Source of the DNA: Bacteroidales bacterium
Lineage (GTDB): Bacteria > Bacteroidota > Bacteroidia > Bacteroidales > FEN-979
Reading direction: 5' to 3'
Length of the DNA: 64,000 bases
NCBI GenBank assembly: GCA_023231065.1
Contig: JALNWE010000009.1
Location: forward strand, 1-64,000
Under the pieces are notes generated by a model. That model was not told where the DNA came from. It searched no databases and saw only the letters and a program-made list of their open reading frames with translations. The translations under genes and the position numbers were made by a program. Of the stretch, positions 9,701-16,445 are shown piece after piece; position 1 is the first letter of the stretch; each line of letters starts with the position of its first letter.

Positions 9701-10033
9701 TTTGAAAGTACCGTCGATCTGCATCTGGCCCAGGATTTTTATATAACTGTTAACGGTAAGCGGCATACCCTGCAAGTGACATTTGATATCTTTAATTTCA
9801 TGAATTTCCTCAATGCGGGCTGGGGCCGGAAATATTATGTGGCTGGCTACTATGGAAATTATCCACTACTCCAATTCCAGGGTTTTGAAAAAGATGCGCA
9901 GGGTAATATTACTACCGTACCCCAATACACTTTTACGCCTCCGGAAAGCGGGAGCGTTTGGAGTTTATATGATTCCGGGCTCTCTAGCGCCAGATGGCAG
10001 GCTCAGATCGGGTTCCGGTACCTGTTCAGATGA
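6716..10033 (+). CDS. Oar-like TonB-dependent outer membrane receptor
   Basis: 1105 residues. Signal peptide to about residue 25 (ending FSFSQ). A carboxypeptidase-regulatory-like domain spans about 30-110 (INGRVIDNKGIGLPGATV, TDANGFYRF), then a plug region (about 120-240, FTRLTPQARVSNDGS, DIIDQFTVNVAPYDVKLGGF). A large beta-barrel ends in the aromatic strand WQAQIGFRYLFR. This order matches the Oar/OmpA-like TonB receptors of Bacteroidota and Myxococcus. There is no SusD or DUF4249 partner, and the neighbours concern phosphate and lipid glycosylation. The substrate is unknown; phosphate- or peptide-related uptake would be speculation. Confidence 0.88.
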   Translation: MKDNLLRLSLLLACLFFFQFFSFSQGVTSSGINGRVIDNKGIGLPGATVIALHQPTGTKIGTITDANGFYRFPNISVGGPYVFTITYVGFQKYEQTGIFLFLGQALKIDVELKESTETLNSVDIYGVRNDLFDGNRTGPTTNINREAIEKMPTIARNITDFTRLTPQARVSNDGSIEIAGMNNRYNAIFIDGAVNNDVYGLAATGTNGGQTGISPFSPDIIDQFTVNVAPYDVKLGGFAGAGINAVTRRGANSLEASVYYFLRNQSLAGKTPTGGNDMPDSLRKRLPDFSSQTYGARVGGAILKDKLFYFLNVEFQNDQTPRPFDFGTYIGKATRSDLNNIASKLINQYGYDPGSYEGANQTLDGQKVFARIDWNISDKHSLTARYQYTKGRSVTPGVPTSTGLTFSNAGIDFPSITNTAAVELKSIFGNKYSNDLIVGLTFVRDNRSPMGGNFPYVTIKDGNALISFGSEQYSTANRLKQDIYTLTDNFEIYLGKHTVTIGTHNEFYNMYNLFIRQNFGYYQFNSIGDFLNNDTVSATQYDRTYSLVDGITGPGSAAAAKFKALQLGFYVQDEYQITNRFKVSLGLALDIPMFLTEAATNDNFNTRVIPWIQNIETGDGKSFNGKTGQMPKTQFLFSPRVGFNWDPVDNQKTQVRGGTGIFTSRIPYVWPGACYTNNGITMGGMRIIYDPTNSGAYIPFNPDWNNQPGYKPGDPIVPSGEVDVFAKNFKYPQVWRTSLGIDQKLSWGLILTGEFTYTKNINNVMYYNYRYQKTGQMLTGTGDNRPLWKINDSVATTKYTDIIYGYNTNQGWAYDLTFQLQKQLDHGFSGNIAYTLGHAKSMNDAISSQNSSQWKVANVRGKNDLDLSWSDYDLGSRIMAYFSYKIEYARHFATTIGLYYNGQSGHRFSYGFANSYKDPVTRKTYNLGEDTQNLELMYVPSDQNDIHLVDIKDNSGNVLVSKETQWENLDAFIEGDSYLKTRRGQYAERNGARMPFESTVDLHLAQDFYITVNGKRHTLQVTFDIFNFMNFLNAGWGRKYYVAGYYGNYPLLQFQGFEKDAQGNITTVPQYTFTPPESGSVWSLYDSGLSSARWQAQIGFRYLFR

Positions 10034-10052
10034 TCCGGATATTACAGGTGCA

Positions 10053-10080
10053 TTAAGTTACTGTTAACAAATCGTTAATT
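10053..10080 (+). promoter_or_regulatory. Candidate Pho-box-like direct repeats before the first glycosyltransferase
   Basis: Three units at exactly 11-bp steps: TTAAGT (10053), TTAACA (10064), TTAATT (10075). This is the same unit and period as the arrays before pst and the PlcP-like gene. Here no TAnnTTTG lies exactly 20 nt downstream. The best -7-like site is GATATTTG at 10106-10113, so support is weaker. Confidence 0.4.
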
Positions 10081-10129
10081 CCTGTGCATTCTTGATTTTG
10101 ATCCCGATATTTGCATCAAAATCAGGATT

Positions 10130-11320
10130 ATGGATATATGCACCGGCCAATTCAATGATTCCTATTTCCCCATTATGGATGGTGTGGGTATGACCGCACA
10201 CAGTTATGCCCGCTGGATTAATGAGAAATATGGGAAAAGCGTTGTGATTGCTCCCAAAGTGAAGGGGTATAAAGATCAGGGTGATCTTAAAGTTTACCGC
10301 TTTAAATCATTCTTATTACCCGGGATGAACCCTTACCGGGTTGGACTGCCTCTTATTGATATAAAATTTAAAAACAAAGTAAAAAAGATAAAATTTGATA
10401 TACTTCATGCCCATTGTCCGTTCATCAGCGGACAACTGGCCCTAAAAATGTCAAAAAATCTTGGGATACCTATGGTCGCCACTTTTCATACCAAATACCG
10501 GGAAGACTTTAAAAATGTCATTGGCAATGAAGTTTTAGTTGATTTTCTGATGAAATTGACCCTGGATTTTTATCATTCGGCCGATCATGTCTGGGTACCC
10601 AATAACGCTACCGGGTACACGCTGAAGGAATATGGTTATACCGGGTCATTTGAAGTAATGCCCAATGGCACCGATATGAAAATTCCCGACAAACAGAAAT
10701 TGATCAAATACCGTAAAAAAGGGTTAGAACTAATTCGTGCCAACCCTAATGATTTTGTGATGCTCTTTGTGGGCCAGCACCGGTGGGAAAAAAATGTTCG
10801 TCTGATCATTGATGCCCTGTACAAGCTCAGGGCCAAAAACGTTGATTTTATTATGGTTTTTGTTGGAGAAGGATATGCCGCTAAAGAAATGAAGAAATTG
10901 GTCAGAAATTACAATCTGCAGGATTACGTAAGATTTTTAGGAGTGATAACTGACAGGGATGAATTGCAGAAGGTATTTGCCGCGTCTGACTTGTTTGTCT
11001 TCCCATCCATATACGATAACTCCCCGTTGGTCATCCAGGAAGCCGCAGCCTTTGATAAACCCTCCATTGTGGTTAAAGGAAGTTCATCTGCTGAAGGGAT
11101 CGTGGATGGTGTGAACGGATTCCTGGTCGATAACGACGTTCATGATCTTACGAAGACGATAAACCTACTCATTAAAGACCCGCATGCTATACAGAAAGCA
11201 GGCTCAGGAGCGCGTAAATCAATCTATCATCCATGGGAAACAATTGTGGATGATGTTTATGAAAAATACATTGAAGTAATAAAAGAATACCGGCAGAAGC
11301 AATCCGGTAGATTAGCATAG
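10130..11320 (+). CDS. GT4 family glycosyltransferase, candidate diacylglycerol (glycolipid) glycosyltransferase
   Basis: 396 residues with a GT-B fold. The N-terminal acceptor half has the Gly-rich loop PIMDGVGMTAHSYARW and HAHCPFISGQLALKM, and VATFHTKYREDF. The C-terminal donor half has FVGQHRWEKN, FVGEGY, FLGVITDRDEL and the EX7E-type region FPSIYDNSPLVIQEAAAF. Sequences of this type include enzymes that add sugars to diacylglycerol. With a PlcP-like lipase encoded next to it and TTAACA-type repeats upstream, a role in making phosphate-free glycolipids (Agt-like) is a reasonable inference. Other lipid or polysaccharide acceptors are possible. Confidence 0.75.
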   Translation: MDICTGQFNDSYFPIMDGVGMTAHSYARWINEKYGKSVVIAPKVKGYKDQGDLKVYRFKSFLLPGMNPYRVGLPLIDIKFKNKVKKIKFDILHAHCPFISGQLALKMSKNLGIPMVATFHTKYREDFKNVIGNEVLVDFLMKLTLDFYHSADHVWVPNNATGYTLKEYGYTGSFEVMPNGTDMKIPDKQKLIKYRKKGLELIRANPNDFVMLFVGQHRWEKNVRLIIDALYKLRAKNVDFIMVFVGEGYAAKEMKKLVRNYNLQDYVRFLGVITDRDELQKVFAASDLFVFPSIYDNSPLVIQEAAAFDKPSIVVKGSSSAEGIVDGVNGFLVDNDVHDLTKTINLLIKDPHAIQKAGSGARKSIYHPWETIVDDVYEKYIEVIKEYRQKQSGRLA

Positions 11321-11368
11321 CCCAACACAGAGGAACATATACCCCGACAGATAAAGGAATGAAGTTGT

Positions 11369-12220
11369 TCATGTGCTCAATTCCTTCAACAACTTCCTGA
11401 AAGTTTCATGATGGCTGGGGGGGGAAGGGTGTTTGGAAGAGGCGAAATAGGCCTGTGCAAAAAGATCTTCCCGGTAATGATAAATGTTCCATTCCCCTTT
11501 ATCGTATTCGAGGGCGGAAAGATTTTCAACCCAATCGCCAGAGTTTAAATAGGTGACTTCACCTTTTGCATTGCAGATATTACGGATTTCAGGTTGATGG
11601 ATGTGCCCGCATATCACATGGGTGTATCCCTTTGAAATGGCAATATTTGAGGCTATTTCCTCGAATTTATTGATATAGGAAACCGCTGTTTTTACACTGT
11701 TTTTTATTCTTTTTGAAAAGGAAATTTTTTCTCGCCCGAGTAAATTTAGCAAAAAATTGATACTGCTGTTCAGCAGGATCAATACATCATAACCGATAGA
11801 GCCAAGCTTTGTCAGCCACTTACTATATTGCATGGTAACATCAAAAACGTCACCATGAAAAATCCACATCTTTTTATCGTCTATCTCCAGCAATAACTTA
11901 TTCACCAGCTTAAATGGGCCAATACTGAATTTAACAAATTTTCGCATGAGTTCATCATGGTTGCCGGTTATATATATAACCTTGGTATTCTTGGTCATCA
12001 AACCGGTGAGGTGCCGGATTACCATCAGGTGTGATTTCGGAAAATACCTTTTACGAAATTGCCAGATGTCGATGATATCCCCGTTTAAAATAAGCATTTT
12101 AGGGCGGATACTGTTCAGATAAATAAGTAGTTCCTTTGCCCGGCAACCGAAAGCGCCCAGATGAATGTCGGAGATAATCACCAGATCTACTTCCCGTTTA
12201 GCTATGTGTTTGGTCTTCAT
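11369..12220 (-). CDS. Calcineurin-like metallophosphoesterase of the LpxH/PlcP type
   Basis: 283 residues from the ATG at 12220 (an in-frame upstream start at 12241 would overlap the promoter). Metal-binding motifs are complete and in order: SDIHLG (D18, H20), GDIIDIW, TGNHDE, HGDVFD and CGHIHQP, then NSGDWVEN. The long helical insert with WLTKLGSIGYD and AVSYINKFEE resembles PlcP, the phosphate-starvation phospholipase C that turns phospholipid into diacylglycerol, more than classical LpxH. The two are one superfamily (COG2908), so lipid A precursor hydrolysis stays possible. It is encoded between two glycosyltransferases and has a strong Pho-box-like promoter. Confidence 0.8.
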   Translation of the reverse strand: MKTKHIAKREVDLVIISDIHLGAFGCRAKELLIYLNSIRPKMLILNGDIIDIWQFRKRYFPKSHLMVIRHLTGLMTKNTKVIYITGNHDELMRKFVKFSIGPFKLVNKLLLEIDDKKMWIFHGDVFDVTMQYSKWLTKLGSIGYDVLILLNSSINFLLNLLGREKISFSKRIKNSVKTAVSYINKFEEIASNIAISKGYTHVICGHIHQPEIRNICNAKGEVTYLNSGDWVENLSALEYDKGEWNIYHYREDLFAQAYFASSKHPSPPSHHETFRKLLKELST

Positions 12221-12230
12221 AAACAAAGCG

Positions 12231-12319
12231 CAAAAGTACAAGGGGATACCATGTACAGTGTTAACGGTATATTATCTTATTGTAAACCAATTATTAAATA
12301 ACCATTAAGAAATTGTTAA
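12231..12319 (-). promoter_or_regulatory. Pho-box-like promoter: six 11-bp repeats plus -7 element, reading into the PlcP-like gene
   Basis: On the minus strand, hexamers start every 11 bp: TTAACA, TTAATG, TTAATA, TTTACA, ATAATA, TTAACA (plus-strand positions 12314-12319 down to 12259-12264). The last is followed by exactly 20 nt and then TACTTTTG (12231-12238), a good TAnnTTTG. The start codon is 10 bp further. The pst promoter has the same hexamer, step and 20-nt spacing. Such 11-bp steps are known for PhoB/PhoP-type regulators, which bind direct repeats in place of the -35 element. The same array lies upstream of the divergent glycosyltransferase at 12421. Confidence 0.7.
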
Positions 12320-12420
12320 GTTGATCATGCTGGTCTTTTTTATTCTGAAATTTGTAATGAAAATGGAAAAGGCAATAATTGGCCGGGTATTAATTCTCTA
12401 ATGTGGATTCAGATAATTTA

Positions 12421-13572
12421 ATGAGTGGCAAAACAACAAACGACCGTATTTTATGGCTGACCGATACGTTTGGCGATAAGAATGGGGTATCCACGGTTTT
12501 AAATACAATACACCAGGAAATCAGGTTCCGTAACCTGCCGATCGATATTCTGGTTTGCAGCAATACGCTTCAACCGGAAGAACATCTCATCGTTATCAGG
12601 CCATTAACGGAGTTCACCTTTCCCTTATATCGCAACCAGACAATCCGGATCCCGGTTTTTTTATCCATCCAGCGAATTTTCAGGCGGGGAAAGTATACCC
12701 GGATCATCTGTTCGACCGAAGGACCGATGGGAATAGCAGCGCTCTGGCTGAAAAAAACTTTTTCTGTTGAAGCTTCCTTTTTCCTACATACAGATTGGCT
12801 CATTTTTGCCCAAGCATTTTTATCGCTTGAGGAAACGGGTATGGGCAGAATTCAGAAAATTCTCAAAGCATATTACCAAGGGTTCAACAATGTTTTCGTA
12901 TTGAATACCGACCAGCAGAAATGGTTGACCGGGGCTGAAATGGGATTTGATCCATCCAGGGTATTCCTTACCGCACATTGGGCTGATCGGATTTTTACAG
13001 ATCCTTTGACCACCTGCCCTGTTATATCCCCGTTCAACATAAACGCACCGGCAATCCTGTATGCCGGACGCCTTAGCAAGGAAAAGGGCGTGTCAGACAT
13101 TCGGGCGATTTTCAGCATGGTAAGATTGATAATTCCTGAAATGCAAATCATAGTTGCAGGAACCGGCCCATGTGAAGAAGAGTTAAAGCAATCTATACCC
13201 GACGCTCTTTTCCTCGGTTGGGTCAATCATGAAGCAATGCCCTCCTTATTTCATTCCGCGGATATCATGCTGCTCCCTTCGCGTTTTGATACCTTTAGCT
13301 GCGTTACACTGGAAGCGCTCAGTTGCGGGTTACCGGTAGCGGCTTATAATACCAAAGGCCCCAAAGACATCATTCAGGATTCGGTAAATGGTTTTCTGGC
13401 AGAAACCCCGGAGGAGTTGGCGGGTAAAATCATCGGGTATTTTCTTTTCCCTGATTTAAGATTAAAGATGAAAAAGGCTGCTCGTTTGAGGGCAGAAGAT
13501 TACCATGCGGAGCCTATTATGGACAAGTTGCTTCACGACATCGGATTATTCAAAGAAACCCTATCGGTATGA
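12421..13572 (+). CDS. GT4 family glycosyltransferase, second copy next to the PlcP-like gene
   Basis: 383 residues from the ATG at 12421; a GTG at 12403 is also in frame. Features: LWLTDTFGDKNGVSTVLNTI at the N-terminus (GT-B acceptor loop), FFLHTDWLIFA, then donor-half motifs LYAGRLSKEKGV, VAGTGPCEEEL, FLGWVNHEAM and the EX7E region PSRFDTFSCVTLEALSCGLPVAAY ending in NTKGPKDII. The layout resembles the alpha-mannosyl/glucuronosyl-type lipid glycosyltransferases. It is divergent from the PlcP-like gene and shares its repeat-rich intergenic region, and its stop overlaps the start of the next gene by 4 bp. A role in glycolipid synthesis is inferred from context. Confidence 0.75.
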   Translation: MSGKTTNDRILWLTDTFGDKNGVSTVLNTIHQEIRFRNLPIDILVCSNTLQPEEHLIVIRPLTEFTFPLYRNQTIRIPVFLSIQRIFRRGKYTRIICSTEGPMGIAALWLKKTFSVEASFFLHTDWLIFAQAFLSLEETGMGRIQKILKAYYQGFNNVFVLNTDQQKWLTGAEMGFDPSRVFLTAHWADRIFTDPLTTCPVISPFNINAPAILYAGRLSKEKGVSDIRAIFSMVRLIIPEMQIIVAGTGPCEEELKQSIPDALFLGWVNHEAMPSLFHSADIMLLPSRFDTFSCVTLEALSCGLPVAAYNTKGPKDIIQDSVNGFLAETPEELAGKIIGYFLFPDLRLKMKKAARLRAEDYHAEPIMDKLLHDIGLFKETLSV

Positions 13573-14216
13573 ACAAGACAGACAAAAAACCTTGGATTTG
13601 GTGGAAACACGGAGTGATCTATCATATTTATCCGCGGAACCTAAGACGTTCTTTAGAAATTGCTGGATCGGTCCGGAAGTTGTTAGACCAGTATGATGAC
13701 AGGGCAGGAGTCGGAGAAATTTATACCCCTCCTCCGGGAGATGCGAAGAGCGCTGCAAGGTATTGGCCTTTGTTCGCTGGCAGGGACAAGGCGCGTACAC
13801 CCATGCAATGGACTCCTGAACAAAATGGCGGGTTCACAAAGGGGACACCCTGGCTTCCACTTAACAGGGACACTCCAAAGCGTAACATAAAGGCGCAGGA
13901 AAGCGAGCCGGAATCCCTGCTGAATCATTACAGGAATCTGATCAAATTACGTAAAACCAGCGAAGCCCTTCAAAGAGGTTCGTGGCTCCCTGTGACCAAC
14001 GGTCAACACGGCGTACTTGCCTATTTCCGGATAACCGCTGAAGAGCGAATCCTTGTGATCCTAAACTTTACAGGCAGAAATAGAAAACTATCCCTATCGG
14101 AGCATACCTATGGAAAGATTTTATTTTCAACCCACAAAAACCCGGGGAAATTTAGTTATCTTCAGAATATGCAGATCAACCCTTATGAGACAACAATCTG
14201 CCACATTTGTGAATGA
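13569..14216 (+). pseudogene. Internally deleted GH13 alpha-glucosidase remnant
   Basis: The 215-residue frame joins three separate pieces of a GH13 oligo-1,6-glucosidase/alpha-glucosidase, a family of about 530-560 residues. Residues 9-23 are the barrel start (WWKHGVIYHIYPR). Residues 36-66 match the strand with the acid/base Glu (DQYDDR..GEIY, E50). From about residue 69 the sequence GRDKARTPMQW runs on to the normal C-terminal beta domain (LLNHYRNLIKLRK, VLAYFR). About 330 residues are missing in two blocks, including the barrel strands with the nucleophile Asp and the NHD motif. It cannot be an active hydrolase. The frame stays open and its start overlaps the glycosyltransferase stop (ATGA). 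Confidence 0.8.
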
Positions 14217-14245
14217 AAGGGGCCTTGCCCCCTTCGCGGTCAATA

Positions 14246-14551
14246 TCAGAGAACAAGAACAGAATTCTCAGAACCCAGTCCGCTCGGAATGAATTTATCT
14301 GCCCCAGGATCGTTTTCCCAGCTAGAACCATCAATCAGGTACCGGAACTGGTATTCTTTCCCGGTTTTAAGATCAAGGGATGCAGACCATATATCGGTTT
14401 TAGCCTTTTTCAACGGGTTTTCCCCAATCTTCCAATTGTTAAAATCACCAACCAGGAGGACGGATGAAGCTGATTTATATTGATCTCCGGAAAGAGAAAA
14501 TTTTACTTTGCAAACAGCTTTTGCCTTCAAAAATTTCTTTTCTATGCTCAT
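14246..14551 (-). CDS. CBM48/isoamylase-early-set-type glycan-binding protein
   Basis: 101 residues from the ATG at 14551; an upstream in-frame start at 14599 would cover the promoter. After a Lys-rich start the domain reads CKVKFSL, VLLVGDFNNWK, PLKKAKTDIWSASLDL, YQFRYLIDG and ENDPGADKFIPSG, the usual order of AMPK-type CBM48 or early-set domains that bind alpha-glucans. It is a stand-alone, cytoplasmic domain, a form common in Bacteroidota. It is convergent with the GH13 remnant, so an alpha-glucan locus may once have been present here. The TAnnTTTG promoter is preceded by TTAACA-like hexamers. Confidence 0.85.
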   Translation of the reverse strand: MSIEKKFLKAKAVCKVKFSLSGDQYKSASSVLLVGDFNNWKIGENPLKKAKTDIWSASLDLKTGKEYQFRYLIDGSSWENDPGADKFIPSGLGSENSVLVL

Positions 14552-14583
14552 AATAATGGTTTTTAGTAATAATTGATATGATG

Positions 14584-14628
14584 CAAAATTACAACTCATT
14601 CTGAACGCGAATGTGAAATAATTGTTAA
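14584..14628 (-). promoter_or_regulatory. Promoter of the CBM48 gene with two Pho-box-like hexamers
   Basis: On the minus strand TTAACA (14623-14628) and TTCACA (14612-14617) are 11 bp apart. After TTCACA come exactly 20 nt and TAATTTTG (14584-14591). The spacing equals that of the pst and PlcP promoters, but only two units are recognisable. Confidence 0.4.
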
Positions 14629-14637
14629 ATCAATCAT

Positions 14638-14706
14638 GAGGCCACTCCAAAAACTACTTTTAACCGCTAAGTAAAAGTTAAGATTTGACTTTTCGGAGCA
14701 GGCTCA
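14638..14706. repeat. Dispersed palindromic intergenic element, short form
   Basis: The ends GAGGCCACTCC and GGAGCAGGCTCA are near reverse complements, and ACTTTT-type arms lie inside. The right end (CTTTTCGGAGCAGGCTCA) is almost the same as the right end of the element at 2821-2940. It touches the region just upstream of the CHAD-like gene and argues that the CHAD gene starts after it, at 14727. Confidence 0.6.
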
Positions 14707-14726
14707 ATAATACTAATACGAACGAA

Positions 14727-15581
14727 ATGAAAAAGAATGAAACCGGAGAATATCTTTTACTGATTTATCGTAAACGAATAGCATCACTTCTTGCCAATAT
14801 TTACAAAGCAGGTTGCACCCGCGATCCCAGGATTATTTTGAGGGTAAGACTGGATCTTAATAAAATTTATGCGTTATTCGGACTTTTTGAAATGATCGAC
14901 CCCAACGCCTTTAAAAAACAGGCTCATTATCTCTTGTTTAAAAAATTATTAAAGTATGCAGAGAAAATTCGGCACGTACAAGTAAATTACCTTTTATTGG
15001 ATAAAAATGACTACTATACCCCAAAAAACAACCCGTTTATTCTTTGGCTAAATAAGGAAGAGATAAATGCGACACACAAATTCCTAAAAGCAATCAAATT
15101 ATTTAATGATGAAGAATTAAGTGAAACGGAAAAAAAAATCGAGAAAATTTGTTATAGTAATTCAATGTTAAAACTTAGGTCAAAAACGGATGCGTTTATT
15201 TTCAGGAAAGCTGTTGCTGTCGACACTCTATTATCGGATAACATAATAATGGATAAAAAATTGAATAAGGTAAAGAGACACTTGAAATTGATGTCCACCG
15301 TATGTACGCTTGTTATTACAGTCAAACCGAAAATAAAACTTGATAGAATAGTCACGGCGCTGAATAGAACAGAAATGATGATTGGTGATTGGTACGACGG
15401 GGTTATTTTACAGGAAGCAATTGGACGTTTTCTGAGGTTAGACGCCCCTGAATCTATAGAAGAAAGAAATCCGCTAACCCAATTGCGGCAACAAATCATT
15501 GATCATGACCAAAACCTTGTTCAGCATTTTTTACCCGAAGTCAAGGCGCTTGTGCGGGGTATAATCAGGGACAACAGTTAG
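14727..15581 (+). CDS. Divergent CHAD-like helical protein
   Basis: 284 residues from ATG 14727. The upstream TTG at 14685 lies in the palindromic repeat and is rejected. The protein is helical and basic. The order of helices resembles CHAD: ILRVRLDLNKIYALFGLFE (like the IRVxLRRLRAxLxLF helix), LLKYAEKIRHVQVNYLLL (like the AGxIRDLDVxL helix), and in the second half LNKVKRHLKLM and MIGDWYDGVILQEAIGRFL (like LGEWHDxxxLxxxL). The conserved histidines of CHAD are mostly absent. CHAD domains bind polyphosphate, which fits the phosphate genes around it. This is a by-eye assignment. Confidence 0.5.
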   Translation: MKKNETGEYLLLIYRKRIASLLANIYKAGCTRDPRIILRVRLDLNKIYALFGLFEMIDPNAFKKQAHYLLFKKLLKYAEKIRHVQVNYLLLDKNDYYTPKNNPFILWLNKEEINATHKFLKAIKLFNDEELSETEKKIEKICYSNSMLKLRSKTDAFIFRKAVAVDTLLSDNIIMDKKLNKVKRHLKLMSTVCTLVITVKPKIKLDRIVTALNRTEMMIGDWYDGVILQEAIGRFLRLDAPESIEERNPLTQLRQQIIDHDQNLVQHFLPEVKALVRGIIRDNS

Positions 15582-15616
15582 GGACCAATCACAGGTCAAA
15601 TATTTAGGACCTTGTA

Positions 15617-15770
15617 TTATTTGAACTCATCCCGGTTGATTTCCCGTCCCTTTTCATCGCAGATTATCCAGACTCCTTTTTATATTCTATGTTGTCCAGG
15701 CGCCCTCTTTTTTATTATCTTAGATCTGTCGACCTTATAATTTTCAGATACGCTTGGGGCAATTGCACTT
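15617..15770 (-). pseudogene. Possible remnant of a coding sequence
   Basis: Reading leftward, coding-like segments appear in three different frames: SENYKVDRSKIIKK, then RGRLDNIEYKKE, then GVWIICDEKGREINRDEFK followed by a stop at 15617-15619. Two single-base shifts would join them. No start or family is recognised. It may be the tail of a degraded gene or chance. Confidence 0.22.
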
Positions 15771-15918
15771 CGTTCGTTTCATGTCGTTGGTGTGAATAGC
15801 ATAAATTCAGATCATTCCAAAGCATACAACTGAGCCATGCAAAACCTTCAATAATAAGCTATATGTTATTCTGTATTCAGTATTTATTATGATATTTCTT
15901 GGTTTTAGTGATGGTCCT

Positions 15919-15950
15919 ATTGTATTTCCGGCTAACCTATCTTATCTTTA
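15919..15950 (+). promoter_or_regulatory. Candidate promoter of the gene at 15987
   Basis: ATTG (15919-15922), 20 nt, then TATCTTTA (15943-15950), one base off TAnnTTTG. It ends 36 bp before the ATG, a normal distance for Bacteroidota. Confidence 0.45.
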
Positions 15951-15986
15951 CTCCCGATTTCCTCAAGCAGAGTAATATCAGATAGT

Positions 15987-16445
15987 ATGAAAAAGAAAAC
16001 CACAAAAAAACCAAAAAATACCGGGAAAAAAATAACGGGGAAAGCCGGTCGTGCCATAAAACTGGAATTCCACCTGGATGCATCATTACTGCTCTCCGAT
16101 ATCTTTGAAAAAAAAATCAAATATCTTTTGTGGAAACTTGAAAACCACAAACCGGGGGCCGGGTTCTCCCTTGAACAGTCTGTCAAGAGGTTGAAATACC
16201 TGCATATCAGCAAAAAGTATCCTTTGCTTAACGCCTATATTAGCATTGACCTCATCGATGAGATCCGTAACTGGAAAAATCAGCGTAATGCTATTCTCAA
16301 GGACCTGATGGATATTCATGTGTCGAAAAGCAGGCTGGAAAACCTGACTACCGATGGGGTCAAAATATTGAAAATATTCAACAAGTCTGTAAAACAAATC
16401 AAATCCACCCTCAACCCAGATCGTCCACCTCATCAACAAGAATGA
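15987..16445 (+). CDS. Unknown basic helical protein
   Basis: 152 residues. The first 25 are almost all Lys, Thr and Gly (KKKTTKKPKNTGKKITGKAG), a likely nucleic-acid- or polyanion-binding tail. The rest is helical: FHLDASLLLSDIFEKKIKYLLWKL, SVKRLKYLHISKKYPLL and IDEIRNWKNQRNAILKDLMD. The WKNQRNAIxKDL segment recalls the (R)NxxxH helix of HEPN-like small proteins, but the His is a Lys here. No family is assigned. Its stop overlaps the start of the histidine kinase by 4 bp, so the two are translationally coupled. Confidence 0.6.
   Translation: MKKKTTKKPKNTGKKITGKAGRAIKLEFHLDASLLLSDIFEKKIKYLLWKLENHKPGAGFSLEQSVKRLKYLHISKKYPLLNAYISIDLIDEIRNWKNQRNAILKDLMDIHVSKSRLENLTTDGVKILKIFNKSVKQIKSTLNPDRPPHQQE

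Larger units (their letters stand above)
15582..15986. other. 405-bp intergenic region between the CHAD-like gene and the basic-protein gene
   Basis: It holds a possible decayed coding remnant on the minus strand (15617-15770, listed separately) and a promoter candidate for the gene at 15987 (15919-15950). I see nothing else in it. Confidence 0.6.
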
